Shown: in pieces, positions 9,434 to 17,826 of the stretch
Position numbering within the stretch: position 1 is the stretch's first letter
Layout of the letters: the number at the start of each line of letters is the position of its first letter
DNA from: Syntrophomonadaceae bacterium
GTDB lineage: Bacteria > Bacillota > Dethiobacteria > DTU022
Direction: 5' to 3'
Assembly (NCBI GenBank): GCA_003567725.1
Contig: PWYU01000056.1
Location: forward strand, 1 to 38,207
Length of the DNA stretch: 38,207 nt
Notes under the pieces: generated by a model
Databases searched by the model: none
The model's input: only the letters and a program-made list of their open reading frames with translations
What the model was told of the DNA's origin: nothing
Translations under genes and position numbers: made by a program

Positions 9434-11473
9434 TTAACGCCCTTGATATTCTGGAGGCCTTCCCGGGGGGGCCTGCAGTCCAGCCAGGGCATCTTCAGTG
9501 GAAAAGATCTCCTGTAAACGGTTTAATTCAAGCTCAATGGCCTGGCTGGTATCAGCCTTTATCTGGGCATCAATCAGCTCATCGGCCTTCTTAAGGGCCA
9601 GGGGAGCCTTTTTAGAAACAATGCGGGCTGTTTTGGCGGCAAGCTCTTGATCAACTCCCTGCGGCGGTTCTCCTTTTAAGAGGCGTTTAACATTTTCTTT
9701 TGAACAGGCCTCTTTAAGCTGACTGTATTCTGCCGGTATGTCCCTGTTGCGGTACTTATCAAGCCCTCCAACTTCAATTAACTCTGCCAATGTCTCTTCT
9801 ACCTCCTGAAGATCAACCAGCCTGGTAATTATACCCAGCGCTAAAGCATCCCGGGCCCGCAATGCCTTGCCGGTGAAAACATAATACTTGGCCAGCTCAG
9901 GGCCAAGGTGCCTGGCCAGGCGGTACATTCCTCCCAGTCCGGGATAAATGCCGATACCGGTTTCGGGAAAACCTAGAGAACCATCTTTAGTAGCAACTAT
10001 AGCCTGGCAGGCCAGGGCCAGCTCGCTTCCTCCTCCAAGAGACAATCCATCCAACAAAGCCACAGTTGGTTTGGGTGATTCTTCGATTTCTTTTAGCAGT
10101 TCATGCCCCTGGCGGGTAAATTCATAGATGTCTTCGAAATTATCGGCCTTAATGTTTTTCACAAAAAATCCGATATCTGCACCGGCGACGAATTCTTTGC
10201 CGGCAGTTTTGAAAACAATTCCCTTAACATCAGGATTATTAACTGATCTTTTAAATTCATGGGCCAACTGATCCACCACTTGCGGATTCAAGGCATTCAT
10301 AGCTTCAGGCCTGTTAATGGTAATATAAGCCAGGCCGTCTTTTAGCTCTACGTCCACATACTTAAATATAAAAGGCTCTTTCTTTTGATACTGCGTTTTT
10401 AACAGGCCGGATATTTTGAAGTCAGAGTGCCGTTCACTCATTTCGCTGACAATACGGTAAGCTTGATCTATGCCGATGCGGTTTGCCAGTTCAAAAGGAC
10501 CAAAACGCCAGCGTAAACCGATTTTTGCGCCCCTATCGGTATCTTCAATTGTTGCAACTTCTTCTTCAACCAGATCAGAAGCAACCCCAATGGCAGTTGC
10601 ATATAGACGATCTGTGATGAGCTGCAGTTTTGATTCGTCTACTTCACCGCTCAAATCCCAGTTTTCTTTAGCCTCAAATTGTTTTTTTAGTAATTCCGGT
10701 GCATCATAAAAAGGCCCTATTTCTTTACCAAGAACCACCGCGGAGTGATAAGCGATGGGTACTCCGGTAACATTGATCAACTCAAAGGGTCCCATACCGA
10801 TTTTAAATGCTTTTTTTGCCGCTTCTTCAATGGTGGGGATATTGGCTGTGCCCTCTTCTAAAATACGTATCGCTTCCACATACCAGGGAATAAAAAACCG
10901 GTTAACGGCAAAGCCTGGAGAATCTTTAACTACAATAGCTGTCTTGCCGTGGAGTTTACTGACCAGGAGCGCTTTTTGCAGAGTTTCCTGACTGGTCCCT
11001 TCATGGCATACTATTTCAAGGAGCCGGTTCATAGCGGGATGGTAAAAATAGTGCATCCCAATAACCCGGTCCCGGTAATTGGTATACCTGGCCAGATCGA
11101 GGACCCTGAAGCTGGAAGTGTTAGTGGCCAAAACCGTGTCCGGGGGACAGATACCATCAAGTGAACTGAAAACCTCTCCTTTCACAGTTTCATTTTCAAA
11201 GACTGCTTCCAACACCAGGTTCCGATCAGCCAGATCATCCAGGCTGGTAGAACCTTTAATCCTGGATAGAATCTTTTCAACCTGATCCGCAGTAAATATT
11301 TTACGCTCTATCCCCTGCTGCAAAGTCTGCTTAATGTTCTTCATGCCTTTTTGTAAATATTCATCTGCAATGTCAACCAGAACCACATCCAGGCCTTCCT
11401 GGGCCATTTTCTGAGCAACTCCACTGCCCATATTGCCGGCGCCTACGATCCCTACTTTAAAAACATCTCCCAT
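9434..11473 (-). CDS. Fused 3-hydroxyacyl-CoA dehydrogenase / enoyl-CoA hydratase
   Basis: A 679-residue bifunctional enzyme for the hydration and NAD-dependent oxidation steps of beta-oxidation, or the reverse in butyrate formation. The N-terminal dehydrogenase has the NAD motif GIVGAGNMGSG (about 8-18), the catalytic-His region GMHYFYHPA and the helical VNRFFIPWYVEA segment. The C-terminal crotonase domain (about 400-600) has the oxyanion region EFVAGADIGFF and both hydratase glutamates, in GGGSELALAC and FPETGIGIYPG. The order dehydrogenase-then-hydratase is opposite to FadB and matches archaeal-type fusions. The ATG at 11473 lies six bases after AGGAGG; upstream in-frame ATGs have none. 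No thiolase or acyl-CoA dehydrogenase is nearby. Confidence 0.9.
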   Translation of the reverse strand: MGDVFKVGIVGAGNMGSGVAQKMAQEGLDVVLVDIADEYLQKGMKNIKQTLQQGIERKIFTADQVEKILSRIKGSTSLDDLADRNLVLEAVFENETVKGEVFSSLDGICPPDTVLATNTSSFRVLDLARYTNYRDRVIGMHYFYHPAMNRLLEIVCHEGTSQETLQKALLVSKLHGKTAIVVKDSPGFAVNRFFIPWYVEAIRILEEGTANIPTIEEAAKKAFKIGMGPFELINVTGVPIAYHSAVVLGKEIGPFYDAPELLKKQFEAKENWDLSGEVDESKLQLITDRLYATAIGVASDLVEEEVATIEDTDRGAKIGLRWRFGPFELANRIGIDQAYRIVSEMSERHSDFKISGLLKTQYQKKEPFIFKYVDVELKDGLAYITINRPEAMNALNPQVVDQLAHEFKRSVNNPDVKGIVFKTAGKEFVAGADIGFFVKNIKADNFEDIYEFTRQGHELLKEIEESPKPTVALLDGLSLGGGSELALACQAIVATKDGSLGFPETGIGIYPGLGGMYRLARHLGPELAKYYVFTGKALRARDALALGIITRLVDLQEVEETLAELIEVGGLDKYRNRDIPAEYSQLKEACSKENVKRLLKGEPPQGVDQELAAKTARIVSKKAPLALKKADELIDAQIKADTSQAIELELNRLQEIFSTEDALAGLQAPPGRPPEYQGR

Positions 11474-11755
11474 TATTAACCTCCTCATAATGATATTCAT
11501 CCCAGGTGCTTTAAGCTTGAAAATTAAAGTCAAACAGTACATCGATCAGGAACATCACCCTGATATCCCCTGATAAAAACAGAATGTTGGAATTATATGA
11601 TATTTCTACATTGCCGGAAAAATACCTGCCATATCAAATCAACCTTTTTGATTATTTCGTGAGATCTCTTAAAAAAGCCGACCTTAAAGAAAAAGAGTAA
11701 AGCAGAATTTAAAAGAAGCAGGACTCAGCGCTAAATGGATTCCTATTTAGTTATG

Positions 11756-11910
11756 ATCAGGTAACTACGCAGCCTATTGTCTTTGTTGAATGATAAGCGG
11801 CGCCACGGGGACGGTTCGAACGTCCCTTAAAGCATAGCTTTAAGGCCGAAGGGGAAACGGTGCAACCGTCCCCTGTGGCTTAGCGGGATAGGCCTGAGTA
11901 GTTACATGAT
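11756..11910. repeat. 155-bp nested inverted repeat (REP/MITE-like element)
   Basis: Three nested palindromes. The outer arms are 11756-11777 and 11888-11910 (GTAACTAC...GCCTAT against ATAGGC...GTAGTTAC). The middle arms are GCCACGGGGACGGTT (11802-11816) and AACCGTCCCCTGTGGC (ending 11879). The inner hairpin is CCTTAAAGC-ATA-GCTTTAAGG (11825-11845). The CACGGGGACGGTT core resembles intergenic palindromes that recur in many clostridial genomes. No gene fits inside. The rest of the 11474-11938 gap shows nothing further to me. Confidence 0.7.
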
Positions 11911-11938
11911 TAGCATAGTTATTTATTTTGATCAGATG

Positions 11939-12136
11939 CTATTCCCTGGCCAGGTTCTCCATTTTTTCCAGGTAGAACAGGGCCTGAAATTGTCTCATCT
12001 TGATGTCTTCAACGAGCTGATCTTTTTCCGGCCCTTCTGGCATAGTATTCTTTTTTCGCTTCAAACTGGCAATATGATCAGACAATTCCCTGACTTCTTT
12101 GTTCAATCTTAACAGCTCATCATTTTGACTGGTCAT
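11939..12136 (-). CDS. Small coiled-coil protein of unknown function
   Basis: A 65-residue, highly charged, helix-forming protein. Heptad-like leucines (LLRLNKEVRELSDHIASLKR) are followed by a Pro-Gly break and a second helix (DIKMRQFQALFYLEKMENLA). That is a helix-hairpin or coiled-coil plan with no signal peptide or TM. AGGTAG precedes the ATG by about ten bases. The composition is far more protein-like than the overlapping plus-strand frame. It lies between the repeat element and the proline reductase operon and has no evident link to either. Confidence 0.5.
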   Translation of the reverse strand: MTSQNDELLRLNKEVRELSDHIASLKRKKNTMPEGPEKDQLVEDIKMRQFQALFYLEKMENLARE

Positions 12137-12352
12137 TGCAGATCTACCTGCCTGAAAAGGGTTTTATTTGCCTGCTGTTATTTTCTTTTTAAGATGAACT
12201 TATCCTTCTGCGCCAACAATAATGGCTTAGATTATTTAAAACAGCTTGTGGCAAAGAAGATTATTAAGGAAGGATTTAGCAAAGCTTATAAGGAAATAAA
12301 GCCGGCACTTTCATCAAAACGTAAAACTTAAAATAGATTCTGCCTGATCAAA

Positions 12353-12392
12353 ATAAAAAAAGTGCACCGGAGGTAAAAAAGCGAGAGCCGGT
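12353..12392 (-). terminator. Candidate terminator of the prd operon
   Basis: On the minus strand, just after prdE, ACCGG (12388-12392) can pair with CCGGT (12366-12370). A run of seven T then TATTTT follows. The stem is short and the loop long, so this is a tentative call. Confidence 0.35.
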
Positions 12393-12859
12393 TACAGCTG
12401 CTTTTTTTTAAGCAGCTTCAACATTGCCAGGGCTTTGCGGGCATCCTGGGAATTAATATTATTTTCTCCCAAAACTTCTGTTTCCCGGCCGTCTGCCGAT
12501 TTGTTTATATCAATCACCTTTGACTGGGAGCTGTTCAGGGTTACCGGTTCAGCCTGCACTCCTTCAAAACAAAGCCCTACAGCAGGTATCTTTAAGCTTG
12601 ACAGCTGTTCCAGTAAAAGGTTGAAATCTAGATGACTGTTACCCCAGCTGTCCATGGAAACCAGGACCCCATCAGGCTTTAGAGCGCTCACCCATGTCCC
12701 AAGACGCCGGATAACAAATTCTTTACTTTCATAGTTAGCCGCTATTCCTGCTACAATCACCCCGGCCGGCCGGCAATCGTTATCTTCGCCGAGCAGTTCC
12801 ATAAGAGGGTCTTTGAAATGATGTTTCGTTGTTTCCTTGGTCGATGGCCCTATGCCCAT
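12392..12859 (-). CDS. prdE: Proline reductase cluster protein PrdE (PrdA alpha-part paralogue)
   Basis: A 155-residue protein, last gene of the operon. From its first residue it is collinear with the C-terminal, pyruvoyl-bearing part of PrdA: GIGPSTKETTKHH matches PrdA VGPASKENTRHY, SWGNSHLDFNLLLEQL matches GFGNNHIDFSLHHNQM, and both end in a DARKALAMLK / DAVRAVAMLK helix. The initiator Met stands where PrdA has its cleavage Cys, so no pyruvoyl group can form here. In characterised Clostridium clusters PrdE accompanies the reductase and its role is unclear. Its own GGGAGGG site lies upstream, 88 bases after the prdD stop, so it is a separately translated gene. Confidence 0.8.
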   Translation of the reverse strand: MGIGPSTKETTKHHFKDPLMELLGEDNDCRPAGVIVAGIAANYESKEFVIRRLGTWVSALKPDGVLVSMDSWGNSHLDFNLLLEQLSSLKIPAVGLCFEGVQAEPVTLNSSQSKVIDINKSADGRETEVLGENNINSQDARKALAMLKLLKKKQL

Positions 12860-12947
12860 AATTTATAATCCCTCCCAGTTAATCATCAATCAGGATAGCT
12901 CTTTTTAAACCAGGCTTAAACATACTCCATTGCAGTGCGGAAGCGAT

Positions 12948-13715
12948 TTATGTCAGGGCCCGCAGCGCCCCGTCGCGATATTCGTTTGGGGTCAAAAATA
13001 CTGGCATATTGCCAAGATCGATAATTGAACGGCTGCCTGCTACACCACAAGGTTCTTTGGGCAAAACCAGAAAATCGTGCATTGCGCCCTGGCCGGGCAG
13101 TAACTTTATCAGCAAAACATCTGTTTTACCGGGCTCTAATTGATCTTCATAAACATGCTTTTCTGTATAAGCCTGACTATCCCTGTTTTTTAATTGATCC
13201 CGGATAGTTTGCAGGTAAGAATCCGCTGCCCTGTGAGCAGCCATAATCCCCTGCCGCTTATATACAGCGCCTTCTTTTAAGGTTACCTGGACCAGGATGA
13301 TGCGATCGCTCTTTGCGGGGGTGCCGGCGCGATCAGTAAGCATTTTTTCGCTCAACAAGCCGGCTGAACTGCCGATTTGAGCCGGCGGTTTCCCGCTGGT
13401 ATCGGCCAGGGTTAAAACTGCGCAAACCCCGGTCAGGACATGGGTAATGCCTTCTCCCAGGTTTCCCAGAGCTTTACAGGCAATAGGAATTACATCTAAA
13501 ACAGCGGGAACGTCCTTTTGGAGCTGACCGGGGTTTAAAATGCCAACTTCTATATTGCTAACCAGAGGCTGATCAGAAATGTAACGGGATAAATGCTTTT
13601 CCTGGAGATCTAAAGTGCTGCCTTTAAATGCAGTTTCTTGCGCCAATGTTAATTTTTCGATGTGATAAGCTTTGATCACCAGGCGTTTAGATAAAGCCTC
13701 TGCTTTTAATACCAT
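12948..13715 (-). CDS. prdD: Proline reductase cluster protein PrdD (PrdA beta-part paralogue)
   Basis: A 255-residue protein collinear with the N-terminal, beta-subunit part of PrdA. Shared segments include AYHIEKLTL (PrdA YYPIENIEL), GEGITHVLTGVCAVLT, LPGQGAMHDFLVLP and SRSIIDLGNMPVFLTP. The last residues are RALT followed by TAA, ending at the residue that precedes the cleavage Cys in PrdA (HALT-C). PrdD plus PrdE thus mirror the two processed halves of PrdA. The ATG lies three bases after the prdB stop, with GGAGAGGA ahead, so translation is probably coupled. A scaffold or maturation role for PrdA/PrdB is an inference only. Confidence 0.82.
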   Translation of the reverse strand: MVLKAEALSKRLVIKAYHIEKLTLAQETAFKGSTLDLQEKHLSRYISDQPLVSNIEVGILNPGQLQKDVPAVLDVIPIACKALGNLGEGITHVLTGVCAVLTLADTSGKPPAQIGSSAGLLSEKMLTDRAGTPAKSDRIILVQVTLKEGAVYKRQGIMAAHRAADSYLQTIRDQLKNRDSQAYTEKHVYEDQLEPGKTDVLLIKLLPGQGAMHDFLVLPKEPCGVAGSRSIIDLGNMPVFLTPNEYRDGALRALT

Positions 13716-13718
13716 AGT

Positions 13719-14459
13719 TTAAGATGCTTCCTCTCCTTCAATGTAACGGTAAGGCAGGGCAACAATGCTTACCGGACTGTCAATTACCATTAATTGCCTT
13801 AAAGTATCGCGCAGGACATTTCTTTGCTTTTCATAATTATTTGGTTCACCCAGATTGGCTCCCATAGGCACCAGAGGTGCAACGGCGCGAGGGGTGCCAT
13901 AATGCCGGGCAATAGGGGGAAGAGCAGCTATCAGGATGGTGGGAATCCCTGCAGATTCAATCGCTCTCTGCACAATCACGGCAGAGCGGTGGCAGGTTCC
14001 TCAGCCGGCTGTTAAGACTACGGCGTCGACACCGTCATTTTTCAAGATCTCTACAATCGCCGGTCCGGTTTCCTCTTTTAGCTTGACCTGATCGCCTCCG
14101 CCGCCCATAAAGCCGAAATGGGTGTTTGCAGCTGCATTTATCAGTCCTTCTTCCACCATCTCCTGCAGGCGGTCCAGAGGGAACATGCAGTTAATATCTT
14201 TGTTGGCATCGGCATTGTCATAACCCCCGTGAGTCACCATTAATTCTGAGGTAGGAGTGTCGTTTGGTATTTCACGGAAGGTATGATCACCGGCCAAATT
14301 AAATTTTTTATCCTGCTTACGATGCACACCAGCCGCTGTTACCATGGCTACTGTCATATCCTGCAGGTCTTTTTCTACCTGTACCCAGACCGGTTCCGGT
14401 GACAGAGGAACGTTTATTTCTGATTGCAGGCCTTTAACAATTGTCATTTCAGTCATCAT
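13719..14459 (-). CDS. prdB: D-proline reductase selenoprotein subunit PrdB, with in-frame UGA for selenocysteine
   Basis: Read as one 246-residue protein: 152 codons, UGA (14001-14003), then 93 more codons in the same frame to TAA. The recoded site reads LTAG-U-GTCHRSA, the selenocysteine motif (U-x-x-C) known from clostridial PrdB and like the GrdB site of glycine reductase. With the pyruvoyl group on PrdA it cleaves the proline ring to 5-aminovalerate in the Stickland reaction. The start is ATG (or the next ATG) behind AAGGAGG. Automated callers will split it at the UGA into two false genes. It is flanked by prdA and prdD in operon spacing. Confidence 0.95.
13962..14003 (-). promoter_or_regulatory. 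SECIS-like hairpin after the prdB UGA
   Basis: On the minus strand CGCTCT (13988-13983) pairs with AGAGCG (13967-13962). The stem starts 13 bases after the UGA and the 15-base loop begins with G. Bacterial selenocysteine insertion uses such a hairpin just downstream of the UGA. The structure was found by eye, and no folding energy was computed. Confidence 0.5.
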
Positions 14460-14486
14460 AATACCTCCTTTTAGTTGATTTTAGGT

Positions 14487-16346
14487 TTAAGCCTTTTCCC
14501 CTTTACGGGAAGGCAAGATAGTCTCATTGGGAACGGTTTCGATATCTCTGCCGGTTTGCGACTTGATTAAATCAAGGTTGTTCTCTTTAACATTCCGGTT
14601 ATAAGAACTTTCAGGGGCCTTGATTTCTTCACCGGCCATTACCGCTTTCAACATTGCTACCGCCCTTACCGCATCTTCAGGGCAGAGGGTATTATTGGAC
14701 AGGATTTCGTTTTCAATACCTTCTTCTGATTTGTTCAGCTCAATCATGTTTTTCATGTATTGATTTCCCATGACCAGGGCTCCCTGCACAGCAGAAAAAG
14801 TAAGACCTACTACCGGGATGCCGCGAATGCCCATCTGGTTATGGTGAAGGGAAAAATCAATATGGTTATTGCCAAAGCCTTCAGTTCCGATAAAGACACC
14901 GTCAACATCCATAGCTTCCACCATCATTCCGAGCCTTTCAGAAACAAAATACTTCTCAGAGTTTAAGTGGGGCGATCCGACAAAAACAACGCCTGCCAGA
15001 TCCAGTTCTTCGTCCTTAAGGACTTCTAAAATAAGCGGCTCTCGCCAGTAATGCCTGGTGTTTTCCTTCGAAGCCGGTCCCACGCAGGTTAAAGCGTGCA
15101 CTCCACCGTCAAGCGCTTCCAGGGGATTTAATACCACCGGCAGATTACCAAGGTCGATAATGGAAGTGCTGTCTTCTATCCCTCCGGGTTCGGCAGGTAA
15201 TACAGCATTATCATGCATAGCTCCCTGTCCCATGATTTCTTTTACTACCAGCACCTTCTTTTTATGGGGCCTTCTTTTGTAAATCAGCTCTTCTTCACGG
15301 CCAAACATACTTTCATCAGCATTTTTAAGAGCCTGTCTAATCTCCTGGGTAATATAATCGGTGACTTCATGAGCGGCCACCGGGCCCAGTCTTTCCATGT
15401 TCATTTTAGCCTTGATAACGGCTTCAGTTTTGATAATTATGTCACCTTTATCAGGAGCTCCCGGCCTACCCCACATGATCGTTTCTTCCGGCTGGCCCTC
15501 AGTAGAACCGAACTCGCCGATCTGTACACCTTCAGCATCGGTGCCGGTAACCATAACTACCACTCCATCCAGAGCCCTGGTAATTCCTACTCCAAGCGGA
15601 TTGTTTTCCTCTTTAGTAGCTACCGGCTGAACATCAAGAATGGTCTCGCTGTACTTTTTATAGCTCTCCGGGGCAACCAGATCGAGCTTCAGTGAAACAA
15701 CCAGGTCATTTTGAGCAGCCGCTTCTTCAATAATGCTTTCTCGTATATAAAGGGTCTTATTTTCAATCTTGGTCTCAGGTCCAAGTTCAATGTTTTCGAT
15801 GGGGTAGTATTTACGAATAAGTTTCCGCTCTTCAACAGCTCTTTTTTCTAAAGCTTCGCTCTCCGCTTGAGCGGACTCTTTGCTGATTGCGGGGGCCTGT
15901 TCTCCAACCTGGACCGGATGAGCCTGTACCGCTGCTGTACCTATCGGAATTTCTAAATAAATATCTTCGCCTTTACCTATCTTGATTTTCACACTACCTG
16001 CAGAAGAAGCCACCTGGGGATAAGCGCTCTGAATGGCAGTTTCTTCTTGATCGGTTTGTTCCGGGCTTACTGCCTGGGCCGGCTCCGGTGAAACAACCTG
16101 CTCTTTGACTAAATCAGGGGTCAGGGGAGCAAGAGCGTCAACAGTTTGGTTTAAAGTATTCCCCATAGCCTGTTCGATAGTCAGGCAGTTATCAGGGATA
16201 GTTAGCAAGCCGGAGTCAATCAAGTCTGGCAAAATAGCCGGCTCTTCCAAGCTGGCTGCATCAATTACCGTACCCTGTTCCTTACGGCAGCACAGCACCG
16301 CCGGTTCATCTTTATAGCGTTTTGCATCTTCAGGCGTAATGGACAC
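14487..16346 (-). CDS. prdA: D-proline reductase proprotein PrdA (pyruvoyl subunit precursor)
   Basis: A 619-residue proprotein. Family members are cleaved between Thr and Cys, and the Cys becomes a pyruvoyl group that binds D-proline. The site here is GGVHALT-CVGPASK. With the GTG start at 16346 (protein begins SITPEDAKRYKDEPAVLCCR) the Cys is residue 421, the position reported for Clostridium sticklandii PrdA; this supports the start over GTG 16355. Other features are a PAVLCCR N-terminal region, a Glu/Pro/Ala-rich linker at about 75-165 and the beta-part core at about 175-420. A C-terminal alpha part holds NNHIDFSLHHNQMGIRG. AAAAGG/AGGTAGG lie just upstream. prdC precedes it and prdB follows 27 bases later. 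Confidence 0.95.
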   Translation of the reverse strand: MSITPEDAKRYKDEPAVLCCRKEQGTVIDAASLEEPAILPDLIDSGLLTIPDNCLTIEQAMGNTLNQTVDALAPLTPDLVKEQVVSPEPAQAVSPEQTDQEETAIQSAYPQVASSAGSVKIKIGKGEDIYLEIPIGTAAVQAHPVQVGEQAPAISKESAQAESEALEKRAVEERKLIRKYYPIENIELGPETKIENKTLYIRESIIEEAAAQNDLVVSLKLDLVAPESYKKYSETILDVQPVATKEENNPLGVGITRALDGVVVMVTGTDAEGVQIGEFGSTEGQPEETIMWGRPGAPDKGDIIIKTEAVIKAKMNMERLGPVAAHEVTDYITQEIRQALKNADESMFGREEELIYKRRPHKKKVLVVKEIMGQGAMHDNAVLPAEPGGIEDSTSIIDLGNLPVVLNPLEALDGGVHALTCVGPASKENTRHYWREPLILEVLKDEELDLAGVVFVGSPHLNSEKYFVSERLGMMVEAMDVDGVFIGTEGFGNNHIDFSLHHNQMGIRGIPVVGLTFSAVQGALVMGNQYMKNMIELNKSEEGIENEILSNNTLCPEDAVRAVAMLKAVMAGEEIKAPESSYNRNVKENNLDLIKSQTGRDIETVPNETILPSRKGEKA

Positions 16347-16384
16347 AAACAACACCTACCTTTTCATAATAATCTTCATTCTAT

Positions 16385-17668
16385 CTATTTTGTTTTTCGA
16401 ACCAATCGATTTCCAGCGGCTCTCATTATGTGGTCCGTACTGTGGTAAACCGGAACTCCTACACGAGGAGCTACATCAACGATGGTATTAGTTCATTCGT
16501 CACATGAGCCGGTTAGCAGGGCATCAACTCCTTTTTTCTTGAACTCCATTACCGTTTCTGCCTGGCCCGGGCAAATTCCGGGTTTATTACAGCGAAAACG
16601 TCCGTTAACTTCTTCCATCCTTTTGCATTTTGCGGTAATTATTTCTTCAGCGCCCATTTCCCGGGCAATATCTTGCAGCCTTTCTTCCTGAGCTCCACAT
16701 TCGCAAGCCAGGACCCCCATCTTTTTTCGTCCCCCGGGGAAAGGCATTCCTACCATGATACCGCCCGTGGTTTTTGTGATTGGTGAAGAAAATGTTGCCG
16801 TCTTGCCAGTGAAAGGTCCCCCGATAATTATTTCTCCATGCGGTTCTTCAAATCCACCGGACGCTTCGATAAAATGGCCAATTGGGGTGCCGAGAGGGAC
16901 ATCCATATAAGGTTTGCCTTTGGGGGTGTCCTTGACCCGCCCAGCCACGGTTATATCTTTGTCAATAAAGGGTTTCCGAAGCTCAATTGCTTCAACGATC
17001 CGCTTAATAGTTTCTACATTTTGGATTAACAGCCCGCTTTCCGTGGGCAATTCTCCTGGTGCCAGTTCCAGTCCCACCAGTTCCCGCACAATTACCCTTT
17101 CATCTCCGGCAGGATAGCGATCAGGCAGCAATTTTATCCGGATTCTTTTTTCCTGCGAGCAGAGGTTTAGTAAATCCCGGGCTACCGCTTTGTTTTTTTC
17201 TTTTAAAACAATTAGCGCTATAGGGGCACCGGTCATTTCCTGCAGATATTTCAGACCGCGGATTAAGACATCTGGACGGGTTTGCATAAATTTTATATTA
17301 TGCTGAAGCATAGGCTCGCATTCCGTGCCGTTGGCAATGATTATTTTAGGGTTTTTAAGAGATTTAATCTTCACGGCGGTGGGAAAACCGGCCCCACCTG
17401 CTCCAACAATACCCGCTTCCCTGATTGCTTCAAAATAATCGGAAGGTTCATCAAAAGGTATAAAAGAATTACTTTGCCTTTCTTCCCCCGCGACTACTAT
17501 ACTTTCACCCGTAATATTTTCTACTGTTCCCGATACACTGGCGTGAATATTTGCTCCCAGGACGTTTGGTTCGGCTAAAAGCTGGCCCCTGCTGACCCGG
17601 TCACCGCAAGAAACGACAGCAATAGCCGGAGCTCCCACATGCTGCTGCAGGAGGTAATGTATTTTCAT
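16385..17668 (-). CDS. prdC: Proline reductase electron-transfer selenoprotein PrdC (RnfC-like), with in-frame UGA
   Basis: Read as one 427-residue protein: UGA at 16493-16495, then 35 codons in frame to TAG at 16385-16387. Around the UGA it reads GSCDE-U-TNTIVDVAPR, and YHSTDHIMRAAG lies near the end; the downstream part is protein-like and characteristic of the family. The N-terminal half is RnfC-like, with a biotinyl/lipoyl-like fold region then VGAGGAGFPTAVKIKS and NGTECEP, a flavin/NADH-type site. It probably passes electrons from NADH to PrdA/PrdB at or near the membrane. AAAGGAGG lies 11 bases before the ATG at 17668, favoured over the ATG at 17692. It is the first gene of the operon. 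Confidence 0.93.
16454..16495 (-). promoter_or_regulatory. SECIS-like hairpin after the prdC UGA
   Basis: On the minus strand AGCTCCT (16472-16466) pairs with AGGAGTT (16460-16454) around the five-base loop CGTGT. That is seven pairs including one G-U, beginning 20 bases after the UGA. Position, stem length and a GU-containing loop fit bacterial SECIS elements. No folding was computed. Confidence 0.55.
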
Positions 17669-17729
17669 GATGGTTTTTTCCTCCTTTATCATAATATTAC
17701 AGTTTAGCTTAATCTTCTATAATATTGAT

Positions 17730-17775
17730 GCCGGGCCTCATACCCGGCTTCGAACTGACCGGTTTTGTGACCGGT
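17730..17775 (-). promoter_or_regulatory. Structured 5' leader of the prd operon
   Basis: Two short hairpins lie between the promoter and prdC. In minus-strand order, ACCGGT-CACAAA-ACCGGT (17775-17758) is followed by GCCGGG-TATGAGG-CCCGGC (17748-17730). Neither is followed by a clear T run, so an operator pair or RNA leader structure is as likely as attenuation. The rest of the 17827-18144 intergenic stretch shows nothing I can name. Confidence 0.4.
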
Positions 17776-17797
17776 TCTGCTTAATTAAGTTGATATA

Positions 17798-17826
17798 ATA
17801 ATAAACATTAATAATATATTTGCCAA
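17798..17826 (-). promoter_or_regulatory. Sigma-A-type promoter of prdC
   Basis: On the minus strand TTGGCA (17826-17821), a 17-base spacer, then TATTAT (17803-17798). This would start transcription near 17790, leaving a leader of about 120 bases before prdC. Some clostridial prd operons are sigma-54/PrdR controlled; I found no TGGCAC-N5-TTGC box here. Confidence 0.5.

Noticed and set aside
12194-12331. 45-residue plus-strand frame starting MNLSFCANNNGLDYLK
   Set aside because: Protein-like in its second half but without any ribosome site or family. It lies between two minus-strand genes, so the evidence is too weak to list.
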